Made by a program: the position numbers and the translations under genes. DNA of 64,000 nt from Cyanobacteria bacterium SZAS LIN-3 (lineage in GTDB: Bacteria; Cyanobacteriota; Vampirovibrionia; Obscuribacterales; Obscuribacteraceae), in NCBI GenBank assembly GCA_018266215.1, contig JAFEAV010000009.1, positions 1-64,000 on the forward strand, given 5' to 3'. Shown piece after piece: positions 51,787 to 59,813 of the stretch; within the stretch, counting starts at the first letter, position 1, and the number at the start of each line of letters is the position of its first letter. The notes beneath the pieces are model-generated. The model saw only the letters and a program-made list of their open reading frames with translations. It was not told the origin of the DNA and did not search any database.

Positions 51787-54342
51787 CTATTTTGCCGGTG
51801 CATTCTCCGAAATCTGAATACGCAGCATATGATCGTGCACCAGCTGTTTCACGGTCTCGGCATATTTTTTGCCGTCCCAATATATGACATTAATTTTGTC
51901 ATTTTTGGTCAGCTCTCTAGCTACATACAATTGCTTCATGTTGTCTATCTTGTAACCGTTGAGCGCAACCATCACGACGCCCTTCTTTAAGGGAGAGGTG
52001 TCAGCAAACATATCTTCATCGGTCACAAGGACCCCATCCGTCGGCGCCGCTGTAAAAGAAGCGAGAGAAACTTTTTTCATGCCCTGGGGATAAAATTCCT
52101 TCAGCAGCACACTTGATTCTTGGGCATAGCGTTTATCCTTTTCCGCATTGCGCAGAAGAAAGCCGAGATAGGCAGTTTTTGAGTCGTAACGCTCAATAAC
52201 GTTTTTGTGAGTTTGCTCGGCGGCGGCCAGATCACCAGTAAGCTCCTGATAGGCAGCGAGAGATTCCAGCCCCATCTGCGAATAGACCTCACCACAAAAA
52301 TCGGCCAGTTCTTTTGCCTTGTCTTTCTGTCCATGCGCAAGTCTATATTTAATCAACCAATCCGCCTGGTTCGAAGCCATCACGGAATTGTCCGAGCTTT
52401 CAATAGCCTTCTCAAAATATTTGGCTGCCTGTTCCGGACGATTGTGCAAAACACAGTAAGCGCCCAGATTGAAATTCACCGCCGGTTCCATTGCCGCCGC
52501 TCTTTCTTCCAGCGGCAAAAACTTCTCAGGATTTGGAATTGCACCTGTTGCCACGACCTGAAGAGCCTGAAGGCTGAAAGGAAGTATCGGTTCAAAGGCC
52601 TCGGCATACTGTTCATCATTTGGGTGTGGTCCAAATTTCGCCTCAGCCCAGGCTTGATCGAGCTCATAAAAGTACGGGCAGTACTCCCGCAACTTGGTCA
52701 AAGTAGCCAGGTCCTTTTTATAGTTGGGAAATTCACTGCGGCTATGAAAGAAGTAAGCCGTCCCCATGGGCAGCGCCGGATCGAACCACTTCTCTGCAGG
52801 AACGGCCGACTCCGGTGACTTCGCTTCTTTAGCATTGGCGATGGCCTGTCCCCAGCAAACCGACGTTACAAGCTGCGGGTAATTTTCCATAATTTCCCGG
52901 CAGCCTTTAATCGTGTACGTCTTATCCTCATGCTCAACACGAAAGGCCAACATCGCCAGCGGTCGCAGATAGACATTAGCCAAAAGCTTCTTAGTGCGCT
53001 CCAGAGATTGTTTAGCTTCCTCCGGCACTCCGTACATATATTCAAGAAATGAATACTCATTACAGGTTGCACTCAAAATATGGCGACAGTGGAAGGCCGC
53101 AATGTCATCCCAGGAAATGACGTTGAGCGTGGATTTACCGTCGGCGGATGTCGAAAGACACCTCTTGGGAGTGCGATTCAACTCTTCCATGAGAGCGGCG
53201 GGATCGGCCGGCGCCTGCTTTTTATAGGCTTTAAAATCAACGACGAAAGAATTAAGCTCAGCCGGCACAACCTGCGACATGAGCATGTGCCCGCCTTCGA
53301 CGGACCCGTTGTTGGTCGACAATATGCGAAGCAGCAACATCGAAGGCTTCTTTTTAAGCTTGCCGACATACTCGATCATCTTATCCGGACTTCGATCGTT
53401 GGCGAAGCGCATAACATACTGACTCTCTTCAACATCAGTATGATTCTTTTCATCGAAGAGTCGAATATCGTGAGTAGCTCTGATTTGCATCGCCCGCACC
53501 CAGGATTTTGCAATCGGGTCCTTCAGCTCCTCTTCCAGTGCGGCCAAACGCTTTATCACCATGCCATCGCGCACGCTCATCAATTCGAGCGACACTTCCG
53601 CCAGTTGCCCGAGCGTACCCAGCGAGCCTTTTTGCAGAGCGCGAGCAATGGTCAGATGCGCGCAACCACGAGATAACTGCGGCCGGTCCTCGGTATAGCG
53701 ACCGGCAACCTCTTCAATATTAAACTTGGTCAGCAGCATCGCCGCCTGTTCATGCAAGCCAGCGTCCAGGGGGCGTTCAGTCAGCTCCTTCGAGACTCTC
53801 TCGTTTTCGGAGATAAGCGCTTCCATGTCGCCATTGGCGAGCGTGGCAATAAAGCCCTCGGGGGCGGCAGACACCGTGCCCGCCGAAAGAGCCAACTCGT
53901 CCAAAAGCGACCGCGTAAAAGGCTCATAGGTTTTGGTCGACCAGATATAATCGGTGATCGACAATTTAGAAGATGTTTTGATTTTTGCAGGAGCATCGAT
54001 CACGGCAATTTCGTAAGAGCCTGCATTCAGATCGAGCGTATTGGCGACTACCTCTACTTCGCCCGCGGCAAATACCGGGTCCTTGCGATCTTTGAATTTT
54101 GCAAAGCAAAGCATCTCGGCTATGTCGCTGGTGATACTGCTGACCAACCACTGCTGCTCATTTTCATACTGCCAATTAACAGGCTTACCGGCCGCTTTCC
54201 TCTGGGCCTGCACCGCTTGAGGGACTTCGGGATGCGGCAGGACTTTCACCACCTGCGCCTGAGTGCAAGCCGCATTGCAGTTCACCGCGATTACGGCCAG
54301 GATTAGCCCCATCAATTTTTTATTCACTACTTGCACTCTCAC
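51787..54342 (-). CDS. large exported helical-repeat protein ending in PDZ-like domain (851 aa)
   Basis: A signal peptide is seen (KLMGLILAVIAVNCNAACTQA). The middle is helical with tetratricopeptide-like character (FNLGAYCVLHNRPEQAAKYFEKAIESSDNSVMASNQADWLIKYRLAHGQKDKAKELADFC). The final ~70 residues (TDGVLVTDEDMFADTSPLKKGVVMVALNGYKIDNMKQLYVARELTKNDKINVIYWDGKKY) read as a PDZ-like domain with the usual GDVIVALNG-type turn. Such proteins often organise periplasmic or surface assemblies. No specific family is recognised. Convergent with the LRR gene, 15 bp apart. Confidence 0.7.
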   Translation of the reverse strand: MRVQVVNKKLMGLILAVIAVNCNAACTQAQVVKVLPHPEVPQAVQAQRKAAGKPVNWQYENEQQWLVSSITSDIAEMLCFAKFKDRKDPVFAAGEVEVVANTLDLNAGSYEIAVIDAPAKIKTSSKLSITDYIWSTKTYEPFTRSLLDELALSAGTVSAAPEGFIATLANGDMEALISENERVSKELTERPLDAGLHEQAAMLLTKFNIEEVAGRYTEDRPQLSRGCAHLTIARALQKGSLGTLGQLAEVSLELMSVRDGMVIKRLAALEEELKDPIAKSWVRAMQIRATHDIRLFDEKNHTDVEESQYVMRFANDRSPDKMIEYVGKLKKKPSMLLLRILSTNNGSVEGGHMLMSQVVPAELNSFVVDFKAYKKQAPADPAALMEELNRTPKRCLSTSADGKSTLNVISWDDIAAFHCRHILSATCNEYSFLEYMYGVPEEAKQSLERTKKLLANVYLRPLAMLAFRVEHEDKTYTIKGCREIMENYPQLVTSVCWGQAIANAKEAKSPESAVPAEKWFDPALPMGTAYFFHSRSEFPNYKKDLATLTKLREYCPYFYELDQAWAEAKFGPHPNDEQYAEAFEPILPFSLQALQVVATGAIPNPEKFLPLEERAAAMEPAVNFNLGAYCVLHNRPEQAAKYFEKAIESSDNSVMASNQADWLIKYRLAHGQKDKAKELADFCGEVYSQMGLESLAAYQELTGDLAAAEQTHKNVIERYDSKTAYLGFLLRNAEKDKRYAQESSVLLKEFYPQGMKKVSLASFTAAPTDGVLVTDEDMFADTSPLKKGVVMVALNGYKIDNMKQLYVARELTKNDKINVIYWDGKKYAETVKQLVHDHMLRIQISENAPAK

Positions 54343-54435
54343 CTGATATATGGCCCTGAATAAGATTCCAAGAACGTGCAGTTCTCATTCGGGACATAAT
54401 AACAGCATGCGGTGCAGATTAAGTAGACGGACGAC

Positions 54436-54804
54436 CTAGCCGGCCGTGGATAGTTCACCGGCTTTAGCGACAGATTTAATATGCTCTGCGCTGCTCACCT
54501 TTAGATCCGGCAACAACAAAAGCACTATAAATCCCGGTACGTTCCCGAGAAACAGCCAGAATCCAAGGAAAGCACTGTAGCCCTTGCTGCCGCAGTATCT
54601 GAGGAAGCCAACAAAATACAAAATCGCGACGAGCGCGCTGGCCGCTATGATGCCAAAGGCCGGCATGCCGGTGAGTACCATGAGCCAATCATGGGTGGGC
54701 CGGCTGACTGCCAGAAACACCGGACCAACACCGGAAATGACCATCAAGGCTGCCGACATCAGCATCAGCATTGCGCCGGGGCGAGATAAACCTGATTTAT
54801 TCAT
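54436..54804 (-). CDS. small hypothetical membrane protein (122 aa)
   Basis: Three hydrophobic segments are predicted: AMLMLMSAALMVISGVGPVFLAV, LTGMPAFGIIAASALVAILYFVGFL and GFWLFLGNVPGFIVLLLLPDL, with a Pro-Ser-Arg-rich start. The last ~20 residues are polar and cytoplasmic. It is 13 bp downstream of the phosphoribosyltransferase gene on the same strand, itself downstream of a tandem Usp gene, so the three look like a stress-related operon. The family is not recognised. Confidence 0.6.
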   Translation of the reverse strand: MNKSGLSRPGAMLMLMSAALMVISGVGPVFLAVSRPTHDWLMVLTGMPAFGIIAASALVAILYFVGFLRYCGSKGYSAFLGFWLFLGNVPGFIVLLLLPDLKVSSAEHIKSVAKAGELSTAG

Positions 54805-54817
54805 GATGCAGCTCCTT

Positions 54818-55480
54818 TCAGATACAAATGCTCTGCCGCAGATCTCTTACAACTTCCTCATCAGACGTCTGCGCAAAGTCAACATAGTGTTGCCCCACAG
54901 CCTGAAAATCCGGGGGCGCACTGAGTGCGACGACCCCATCACAATAAGAATTCAACTCCCTGTAGCTCTGGGCGCTCATAACCGGGACGGCCATGATAAT
55001 GCGGCCGGCTCCGCGTTTCCGCACGGTCTTCAGCGCGGCAAAAGCGGTCATGCCGGTGGCAATACCATCATCAACTACAACCACAGTCTTACCGTCAAAA
55101 GATGACTTATTCCGGCCCGCCTCTTCATAAAAACGCTGCTCGGTCTTACTGGTTTTATCCAGTAGGATTTGCCGCTGTCCTTCCACATACGTGCGCCAGT
55201 TATAGTCTTTCGGCACGTCAGGATTAAGCACCACAACGCCGTCTGAAGACACTGCGCCGATAGCATATTCGGGCTGGCCGGGATAAGGCAACTTTTTGGC
55301 CACAATTATTTCCAGAGGGCAGCCAAATTTGCGAGCCACCTCCAGCGCCACAGGGACTCCGCCGCGGGGCAAGCCGACGACAACCAGATCCGATTGCTTG
55401 TCCAAACCAGGCAAACTGGAGAGATAGCTGTCCACCGCTTCAGCCAGTTTTTTGCCGGCCTCTTGCCTGTTTGCAAACAT
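54818..55480 (-). CDS. phosphoribosyltransferase domain protein
   Basis: This 220-residue protein has the type I phosphoribosyltransferase PRPP-binding motif VVVVDDGIATGMTAFAAL (about 131-148) and an early loop LVVVGLPRGGVPVALEVA. A hood-like region EIIVAKKLPYPGQPEYAIGAV lies between. It is of the group often found beside universal stress proteins, whose substrate is not known. The ATG at 55480 has GGAGAGGAGG just upstream. The order Usp, PRTase, membrane protein is consistent with one operon. Confidence 0.88.
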   Translation of the reverse strand: MFANRQEAGKKLAEAVDSYLSSLPGLDKQSDLVVVGLPRGGVPVALEVARKFGCPLEIIVAKKLPYPGQPEYAIGAVSSDGVVVLNPDVPKDYNWRTYVEGQRQILLDKTSKTEQRFYEEAGRNKSSFDGKTVVVVDDGIATGMTAFAALKTVRKRGAGRIIMAVPVMSAQSYRELNSYCDGVVALSAPPDFQAVGQHYVDFAQTSDEEVVRDLRQSICI

Positions 55481-55519
55481 ATTGCCTCCTCTCCAAGAAG
55501 CGCGGTCCGCGGTTAATTT

Positions 55520-56374
55520 TCAACGGAAAATCAATACGCTGGATTCACTGTGTCTGATGACAGTAGTTGTCGTGCTGCCCAGTACATTTTGCTCGGGGGT
55601 GCGATATCCATAGGCACCAAGAATGAGAAGCCCACCGGCGGATTGTGTATACCTTAAGATAGCTCCGGTGGTCGGACCCTCAAGGGTCGCAAACGAAGCA
55701 TGTCCATCGACAGAATTCAAAAGAGTTGTACCTTGCTCGGCAATCAGGTGCGCAGCAGCCATATTTTCGCTGGAAGACGACGCTGAGACGACCAGGGCCT
55801 TTAATGGTTTCTTCGTTTTCTCGGCTAATTGTTGACCGAGGAGCAAAGCACCGCGGGAGGGTTCGCTGCCGTCGAAGGCAACGACCAACTCCTTAATATC
55901 ATTTACCGGAGACGTTGCCACCAGCACAGGTGTGCTGGACATCTGCACTATTCGCTCCGCCACCGAACCAATCATGCCCGCGGTCAGGGACTTCGCAGCC
56001 CCACGTCCGTGGTGACCGACAACAACAAGATCGTGCGATTTAGCCTGCTGGAAAATCTGCTCAACGACCCAGCCCACATCCACTTGAGTGTGCAGTTCCA
56101 CGGTGTCCTGGCACTGCTTTTTTACCAGGTCGAGTATTGTTTGCCCGATAGTCTGCATCGCGCCAAAGACTTTCTCCGACGCGTCAGCAGTCTGGCCAAA
56201 GCCCAGGCCTTCGGCAAACTCCGGCGCCAACATAAAATCCAGTATGCGAGGATCAATCACATGCTCAGCGGTGATTTTTGCGTTCAGGTGCCTTGCTAGC
56301 CAGATGGAATAATCCACCGCCAACTGACTGAATGCAGAGCCGTCCACTGGAACCAATATTTTGCGAAATGGCAT
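55520..56374 (-). CDS. tandem universal stress protein (UspA family)
   Basis: This 284-residue protein has two Usp domains. The first opens MPFRKILVPVDGSAFSQLAVDYSIWLARHLNAKITAEHV and ends LVVVGHHGRGAAKSLTAGMIGSVAERIV; the second opens ELVVAFDGSEPSRGALLLGQQLAEKTKKPLKALVV and ends ILGAYGYRTPEQNVLGSTTTTVI. The first G-x2-G-x9-GS is complete; the second is slightly altered. The start at 56374 has AGGGAG about 9 nt upstream; the frame is open from 56485. It heads the minus-strand group with the phosphoribosyltransferase and membrane protein. Confidence 0.92.
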   Translation of the reverse strand: MPFRKILVPVDGSAFSQLAVDYSIWLARHLNAKITAEHVIDPRILDFMLAPEFAEGLGFGQTADASEKVFGAMQTIGQTILDLVKKQCQDTVELHTQVDVGWVVEQIFQQAKSHDLVVVGHHGRGAAKSLTAGMIGSVAERIVQMSSTPVLVATSPVNDIKELVVAFDGSEPSRGALLLGQQLAEKTKKPLKALVVSASSSSENMAAAHLIAEQGTTLLNSVDGHASFATLEGPTTGAILRYTQSAGGLLILGAYGYRTPEQNVLGSTTTTVIRHSESSVLIFR

Positions 56375-56609
56375 TTCACGATCTCCCTGGAACCCCCACA
56401 CTTTAAACATTACGCTTGCGGAGCGGATCTGCCATCGATCTAATTGTCGATTCAAACGCTCTTGCCAACAGCGATTTTCATCCAAGCGGATGATGTGCGC
56501 TTTATTAAAGCCATCTCACGGCCCGGGCCTGGATGAAGGCCGGCAGGCGAACAGCCACCTATGCGAAAATACTAACTTCTCCATGACCAGAGCGAAAGGA
56601 ACGGCTGAA

Positions 56610-57839
56610 ATGAAATTTGGACTACCGACACTGATCACGGTCAGTTGCCTTATCTATGCCATGCCGTCCGCTCTCTGCCAGTCGGTTAGCAGGCACTTCA
56701 TCTCCAATGGTTTCAGGCCGGTAATTGCTTCGGATGGGACCGGTAACCTGCATGTCGCCTTCGAATCATACGGCAAGGGCAAAGACGTAACCGACATTTA
56801 TTACACGACAAGCGCCGACCTCGGCGCCCATTGGTCCAAGCCGTACAATCTGTCTGAAACACTGGGTGTTTCCAAACATGCCGCCATTGCCGTGGAAAAA
56901 AGCGGAGCAGTAGATGTAGTCTGGGCCGACAGCAATGAAGAAGGCAAGATGCCGGAAATATTTTTCTCTCGTTCTTCCAGCGTCACTCACACCTGGAGCG
57001 CCCCCATGAATATTTCAAGCACGCCGGGAGTATCAAGCGAGCCGGCCCTGGCAATCGGTCCGGACGATTCGCTCAATATCGTCTGGAGCGAAAGGGAAAT
57101 ATTAGATACCGGCATGGAGATTTTTTACGTCAGCTCCACTGATGGTGGCAAGACCTGGTCGCCGCCGAGGTCGATCAGCAAGACCATCGGCTTGTCAGCG
57201 GCACCGACAATTTCCGCTTCAACGGATGGAGTACTTTATACGGCCTGGTCAGATACGCCTTCTGAAGAAACCAACCCTGATATTTTTTACTGCCAGAGCC
57301 AGCACGGCATCTGGACGAAAGTCGTAAACATAAGCAAGTCAGGGGGATTCTCGGCGCAGCCCAGTATTGCCGGCAACAAAGGCAAGGTCTTTTTGACATG
57401 GTCGGACAGTTCCAAGAGAAAACCATCATCCGAAATCTGGTTGGCTGTCGGTGGCACGGTCGAAAAATTTGATCGTGTATTAGATGCCTCCGGTACCACC
57501 GGCAGTGCCTCCCGACCGCGCCTTGCTGCCCGCGGAGATGACCTTGCACTGGTCTGGACCGAAGTGAAGAGTGAAGGCACTCAGCCCGGAATTAGAGGAA
57601 TTGCCTCTTCCGACAACGGCGAGACCTTTACCAAAAGCTTTGACATATCGACCTTCAAGGACCACTGTAGAAATCCCGATTCAACCATTCAGGCAGGCTA
57701 TTTGTGTACTGTCTGGGAAGAGGCAAGCGGCAAGGATGAGGGCTCGCTCAATATCGGCCTGATAAACCTGAGCCGGCTGGAGAAAGGGAAAGTCCTGCCT
57801 GTGGACTCGAAGCTCTATCAAGGGAGTGGGACGCGTTAG
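56610..57839 (+). CDS. secreted sialidase-like BNR/Asp-box beta-propeller
   Basis: This 409-residue protein begins MKFGLPTLITVSCLIYAMPSALCQ, a signal peptide with AAGGA 9 nt upstream; earlier in-frame residues back to 56361 are not used. Asp-box repeats typical of sialidase-type propellers recur: TSADLGAHWSKP, SSTDGGKTWSPP, SSDNGETFTKS, about six blades. The catalytic Arg triad of true sialidases is not evident, so it may bind glycans or other ligands rather than cleave sialic acid. It is divergent from the Usp gene and convergent with the next gene. Confidence 0.78.
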   Translation: MKFGLPTLITVSCLIYAMPSALCQSVSRHFISNGFRPVIASDGTGNLHVAFESYGKGKDVTDIYYTTSADLGAHWSKPYNLSETLGVSKHAAIAVEKSGAVDVVWADSNEEGKMPEIFFSRSSSVTHTWSAPMNISSTPGVSSEPALAIGPDDSLNIVWSEREILDTGMEIFYVSSTDGGKTWSPPRSISKTIGLSAAPTISASTDGVLYTAWSDTPSEETNPDIFYCQSQHGIWTKVVNISKSGGFSAQPSIAGNKGKVFLTWSDSSKRKPSSEIWLAVGGTVEKFDRVLDASGTTGSASRPRLAARGDDLALVWTEVKSEGTQPGIRGIASSDNGETFTKSFDISTFKDHCRNPDSTIQAGYLCTVWEEASGKDEGSLNIGLINLSRLEKGKVLPVDSKLYQGSGTR

Positions 57840-57864
57840 CGGAGAGGCTCAGGCATGTCCTAAG

Positions 57865-58527
57865 CTAAAACGGCATGTTAGTTAGGTTTGTCAGATAGTA
57901 GGATCTGACTACATTGGCATTGCATTCACAGTACAGCCGCCAGCCCATCTTGTTTTCAGTAAAGTAGATTATGTGGCGAGATCTTCCATTTTTCATAAAT
58001 TCCACTTCGCCGACAGTTCCAAAAATTTCCTTGATGTCGGCCAAGGGCATGTGTGTGTGAACAACCCTATCATTCATTGCTCGAACGCAAACAGAAATAC
58101 GATCAATTTCCGTTTGCGCTTTCATATATGCATTTGAAGCTTTTTGTCTCTCGAATGAGGATGTGCTGATTGGAAACGCCTTTGGATTTGCATTGGAAAT
58201 CAAATAATATTTCAATTTCCCGCTGTAGTCGCTGGCATAGTTTAAATACCAGTGTGACTCCGGACCAAAATAGAATACAGCGTGGGTTATGGCAGGAGCC
58301 GGTTTTACGGTCATCTTGCAGCCATCGTTAAGCTGATTATCCAGAACAGAGATCGGCATATTCATCCGGATTGCTTTGGAATCTATTAGCCGAACGCACA
58401 ATAGCGCTTTATCGTAATCCGAACGATCCTCTTTTAACTTTACGAGCGAGTTTGATTGGTCTTCAGCACTTGATGAAAGAACCGAGAGAAAGACGAAAAC
58501 TATCAATATTATCGTTTGTCTAATCAT
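57865..58527 (-). CDS. hypothetical exported protein (220 aa)
   Basis: A signal peptide is clear (IRQTIILIVFVFLSVLSSSAEDQ). The mature part appears to contain two related halves: VRLIDSKAIRMNMPISVLDNQLNDGCKMTV and VRAMNDRVVHTHMPLADIKEIFGTVGEVEFM, each followed by a strand with HAVFYFG or HIIYFTENK and then YLNYASDYSGKLKYYLISN or LYCECNANVVRSYYLTN. So it is likely an internal duplication of a ~100-residue domain of unknown family. Located in the envelope or secreted. Confidence 0.65.
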   Translation of the reverse strand: MIRQTIILIVFVFLSVLSSSAEDQSNSLVKLKEDRSDYDKALLCVRLIDSKAIRMNMPISVLDNQLNDGCKMTVKPAPAITHAVFYFGPESHWYLNYASDYSGKLKYYLISNANPKAFPISTSSFERQKASNAYMKAQTEIDRISVCVRAMNDRVVHTHMPLADIKEIFGTVGEVEFMKNGRSRHIIYFTENKMGWRLYCECNANVVRSYYLTNLTNMPF

Positions 58528-58593
58528 GATTTTTTAGAAGTGAAGCAACAGATTTCATTCGGTCTGTTATACGGCTAAAAAACGGAAACAAGG

Positions 58594-58649
58594 ATTGCCG
58601 AAGGTCGGACTCGAACCGCCACACCCTTGCGGGCGGCTGAATTTGAGTC
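58594..58649 (-). repeat. partial tRNA-Leu copy (att-like direct repeat, distal)
   Basis: 56 bp match 59683-59738 with 54 identities, in the same orientation. They include the 3' half of tRNA-Leu (anticodon loop to acceptor end) plus two flanking bases. The 5' half of the tRNA is missing, so this is not a functional gene. Confidence 0.85.
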
Positions 58650-58664
58650 TACCGCGCCGAACAA

Positions 58665-59234
58665 TCAATTCGGCGGCTCCAAAGCTCGCGCAAGCAAATC
58701 AGCAAGCCCAAGCTCCTTGGCCATTTCACGCATATAGTCAACGTTCAAATTAGACTCCTGCATTTTTACTACGCCAATAATGTCGTTCCACTGGCGATCC
58801 GACACTTCCTTTCCAGCCCTGTACCATTCAAGTTTTGCCAATACTGTGTCTTCGGCGCTTGCAAAATAAACATTATCATCAGATGAAACAGCGACCATGA
58901 CTTTATTCAGAAACTGCTTCCGGTCAAAGTTGCGATTCCTTGGGAGGAAAATATCTATCTTAAAACCAGACGAGAAATCAATTAAATTAAAACTGGAGCG
59001 TCGATTGACTGCTTCAATTACCGACTCTTTAGACACGTAGAAATCCGGTTCTACAGCATTTACAAAATCATTTACCTGCTCCAACTTCAAGTCTGCAAGT
59101 AGGTCAGCGTCAGCTGTTGCTCTTGCTAGTCCATGAGTCGAGCTAGCAAGGGACCCGCCGATCAAATACGGCACTTCCAGACGTTCCAGAATCTGGACAA
59201 CTTTAAGAGTGATTGAGATATCCTCATTCATCAC
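58665..59234 (-). CDS. nucleotidyltransferase domain protein (mobile pair, part 2)
   Basis: This 189-residue protein has the nucleotidyltransferase core VPYLIGGSLASSTHGLARATADADLLADL: a GGS motif, then the DxD-type acidic pair ADADLL. FKIDIFLPRNRNFDRKQF gives a third Asp, and DTVLAKLEWYRAGKEVSDRQWNDIIGVVK is a conserved helical tail. It resembles stand-alone nucleotidyltransferases of the DUF6036/AbiEii neighbourhood. Enzymes of this type modify proteins or tRNA in several toxin-antitoxin systems. It overlaps the upstream small gene by 11 bp, so they are translationally coupled. It ends just before the tRNA fragment. Confidence 0.82.
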   Translation of the reverse strand: MMNEDISITLKVVQILERLEVPYLIGGSLASSTHGLARATADADLLADLKLEQVNDFVNAVEPDFYVSKESVIEAVNRRSSFNLIDFSSGFKIDIFLPRNRNFDRKQFLNKVMVAVSSDDNVYFASAEDTVLAKLEWYRAGKEVSDRQWNDIIGVVKMQESNLNVDYMREMAKELGLADLLARALEPPN

Positions 59235-59544
59235 TCAATTTATTCTCAAAGTGAGGGCCCTTGACCAAGGGATATGCTGGAGGGCCGTATACTTCCTTCG
59301 CAAGGGCCTCACCCAATAACTGATCCATTAGCTTCCGGCGCCGTTGCTCTTCGTTAAACTCTGGATGTCTAAGCGCAATTCCGCTCAGCATGAGCGTGCG
59401 CATAGTGTTATTTAGACTATTGACCATCTGCAACTTTTCTGCCGGCGATTTTCTGCGCAGAATTTCTAGCTGTACCAGTTCGGCTTCACGACTGGTATCA
59501 CTATATGTCTTAACTTCATGTGGCTTTTTCTTCAACAAAACCAA
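59224..59544 (-). CDS. small helical protein paired with nucleotidyltransferase (part 1)
   Basis: This 106-residue protein has a segment REAELVQLEILRRKSPAEKLQMVNSLNNTMRTLMLSGIALRHPEFNEEQRRRKLMDQLLGEALAKEVYG. The pattern (ERVQLE.LR..P..KL....L..T...L...GLRRRHP....E...R....LLG..LA..VYG) is one I know from small proteins that sit before nucleotidyltransferase genes in many bacteria. It could be an antitoxin or adaptor. The first ATG at 59544 lacks a clear ribosome-binding site. Its gene starts about 140 bp downstream of tRNA-Leu. Confidence 0.75.
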   Translation of the reverse strand: MVLLKKKPHEVKTYSDTSREAELVQLEILRRKSPAEKLQMVNSLNNTMRTLMLSGIALRHPEFNEEQRRRKLMDQLLGEALAKEVYGPPAYPLVKGPHFENKLSDE

Positions 59545-59682
59545 TAGTTCCTAAGACGCTGGTTGCTTTTTCCCAAAGCGGTTTCACTCTTTTAGACGAA
59601 AGTGACAGTCCCTGGTTAACATAATAGTCCCAGATACTCAAAAGATCACCCCAAAAGATATTGAGGCGATCTTTGAAAATAA

Positions 59683-59738
59683 ATTGCCGAAGGTCGGACT
59701 CGAACCGACACACCCTTGCGGGCGGCTGATTTTGAGTC
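59683..59738 (-). repeat. tRNA-Leu 3' half repeat (att-like, proximal)
   Basis: This is the copy inside the intact tRNA-Leu gene of the 56-bp direct repeat also found at 58594-58649, with two mismatches. Confidence 0.85.
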
Positions 59739-59767
59739 AGCTGCGTCTGCCATTTCGCCACTTCGGC
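59685..59767 (-). tRNA. tRNA-Leu (anticodon CAA)
   Basis: 83 nt from 59767 to 59685. Acceptor stem GCCGAAG pairs with CTTCGGC, followed by discriminator A. The anticodon stem CTGA/TCAG has loop CTCAAAA, giving anticodon CAA (reads UUG). A long variable arm (CGCCCGCAAGGGTG) marks a class II tRNA, and the T-arm is GTCGG-TTCGAGT-CCGAC. CCA is not encoded. It is the target of the neighbouring insertion-like unit. Confidence 0.92.
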
Positions 59768-59813
59768 TTAGATTGGAGAGGATGGCTGCAAAACATTCTA
59801 CACTATTGAAACT

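Larger units (their letters stand above)
58650..59682. mobile_element. putative 1.09-kb mini-island at tRNA-Leu(CAA)
   Basis: The interval between the two tRNA-end copies contains two overlapping minus-strand genes: a nucleotidyltransferase and a small helical partner. The geometry (intact tRNA, cargo, truncated 3' copy) is that of integration at a tRNA 3' end, but no recombinase is present. The repeats and genes are seen directly; that the unit moved is inference. A tandem duplication of the tRNA end is the main alternative. Confidence 0.55.

Noticed and set aside
58594..58649. Second functional tRNA-Leu
   Set aside because: Only the 3' half is present and the anticodon stem is broken by a change; there is no 5' acceptor or D-arm.
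59516..59761. Minus-strand open frame starting MAKWQTQLTQ
   Set aside because: Its start lies inside the tRNA-Leu gene; it reads through the tRNA and then overlaps the real small gene in another frame.
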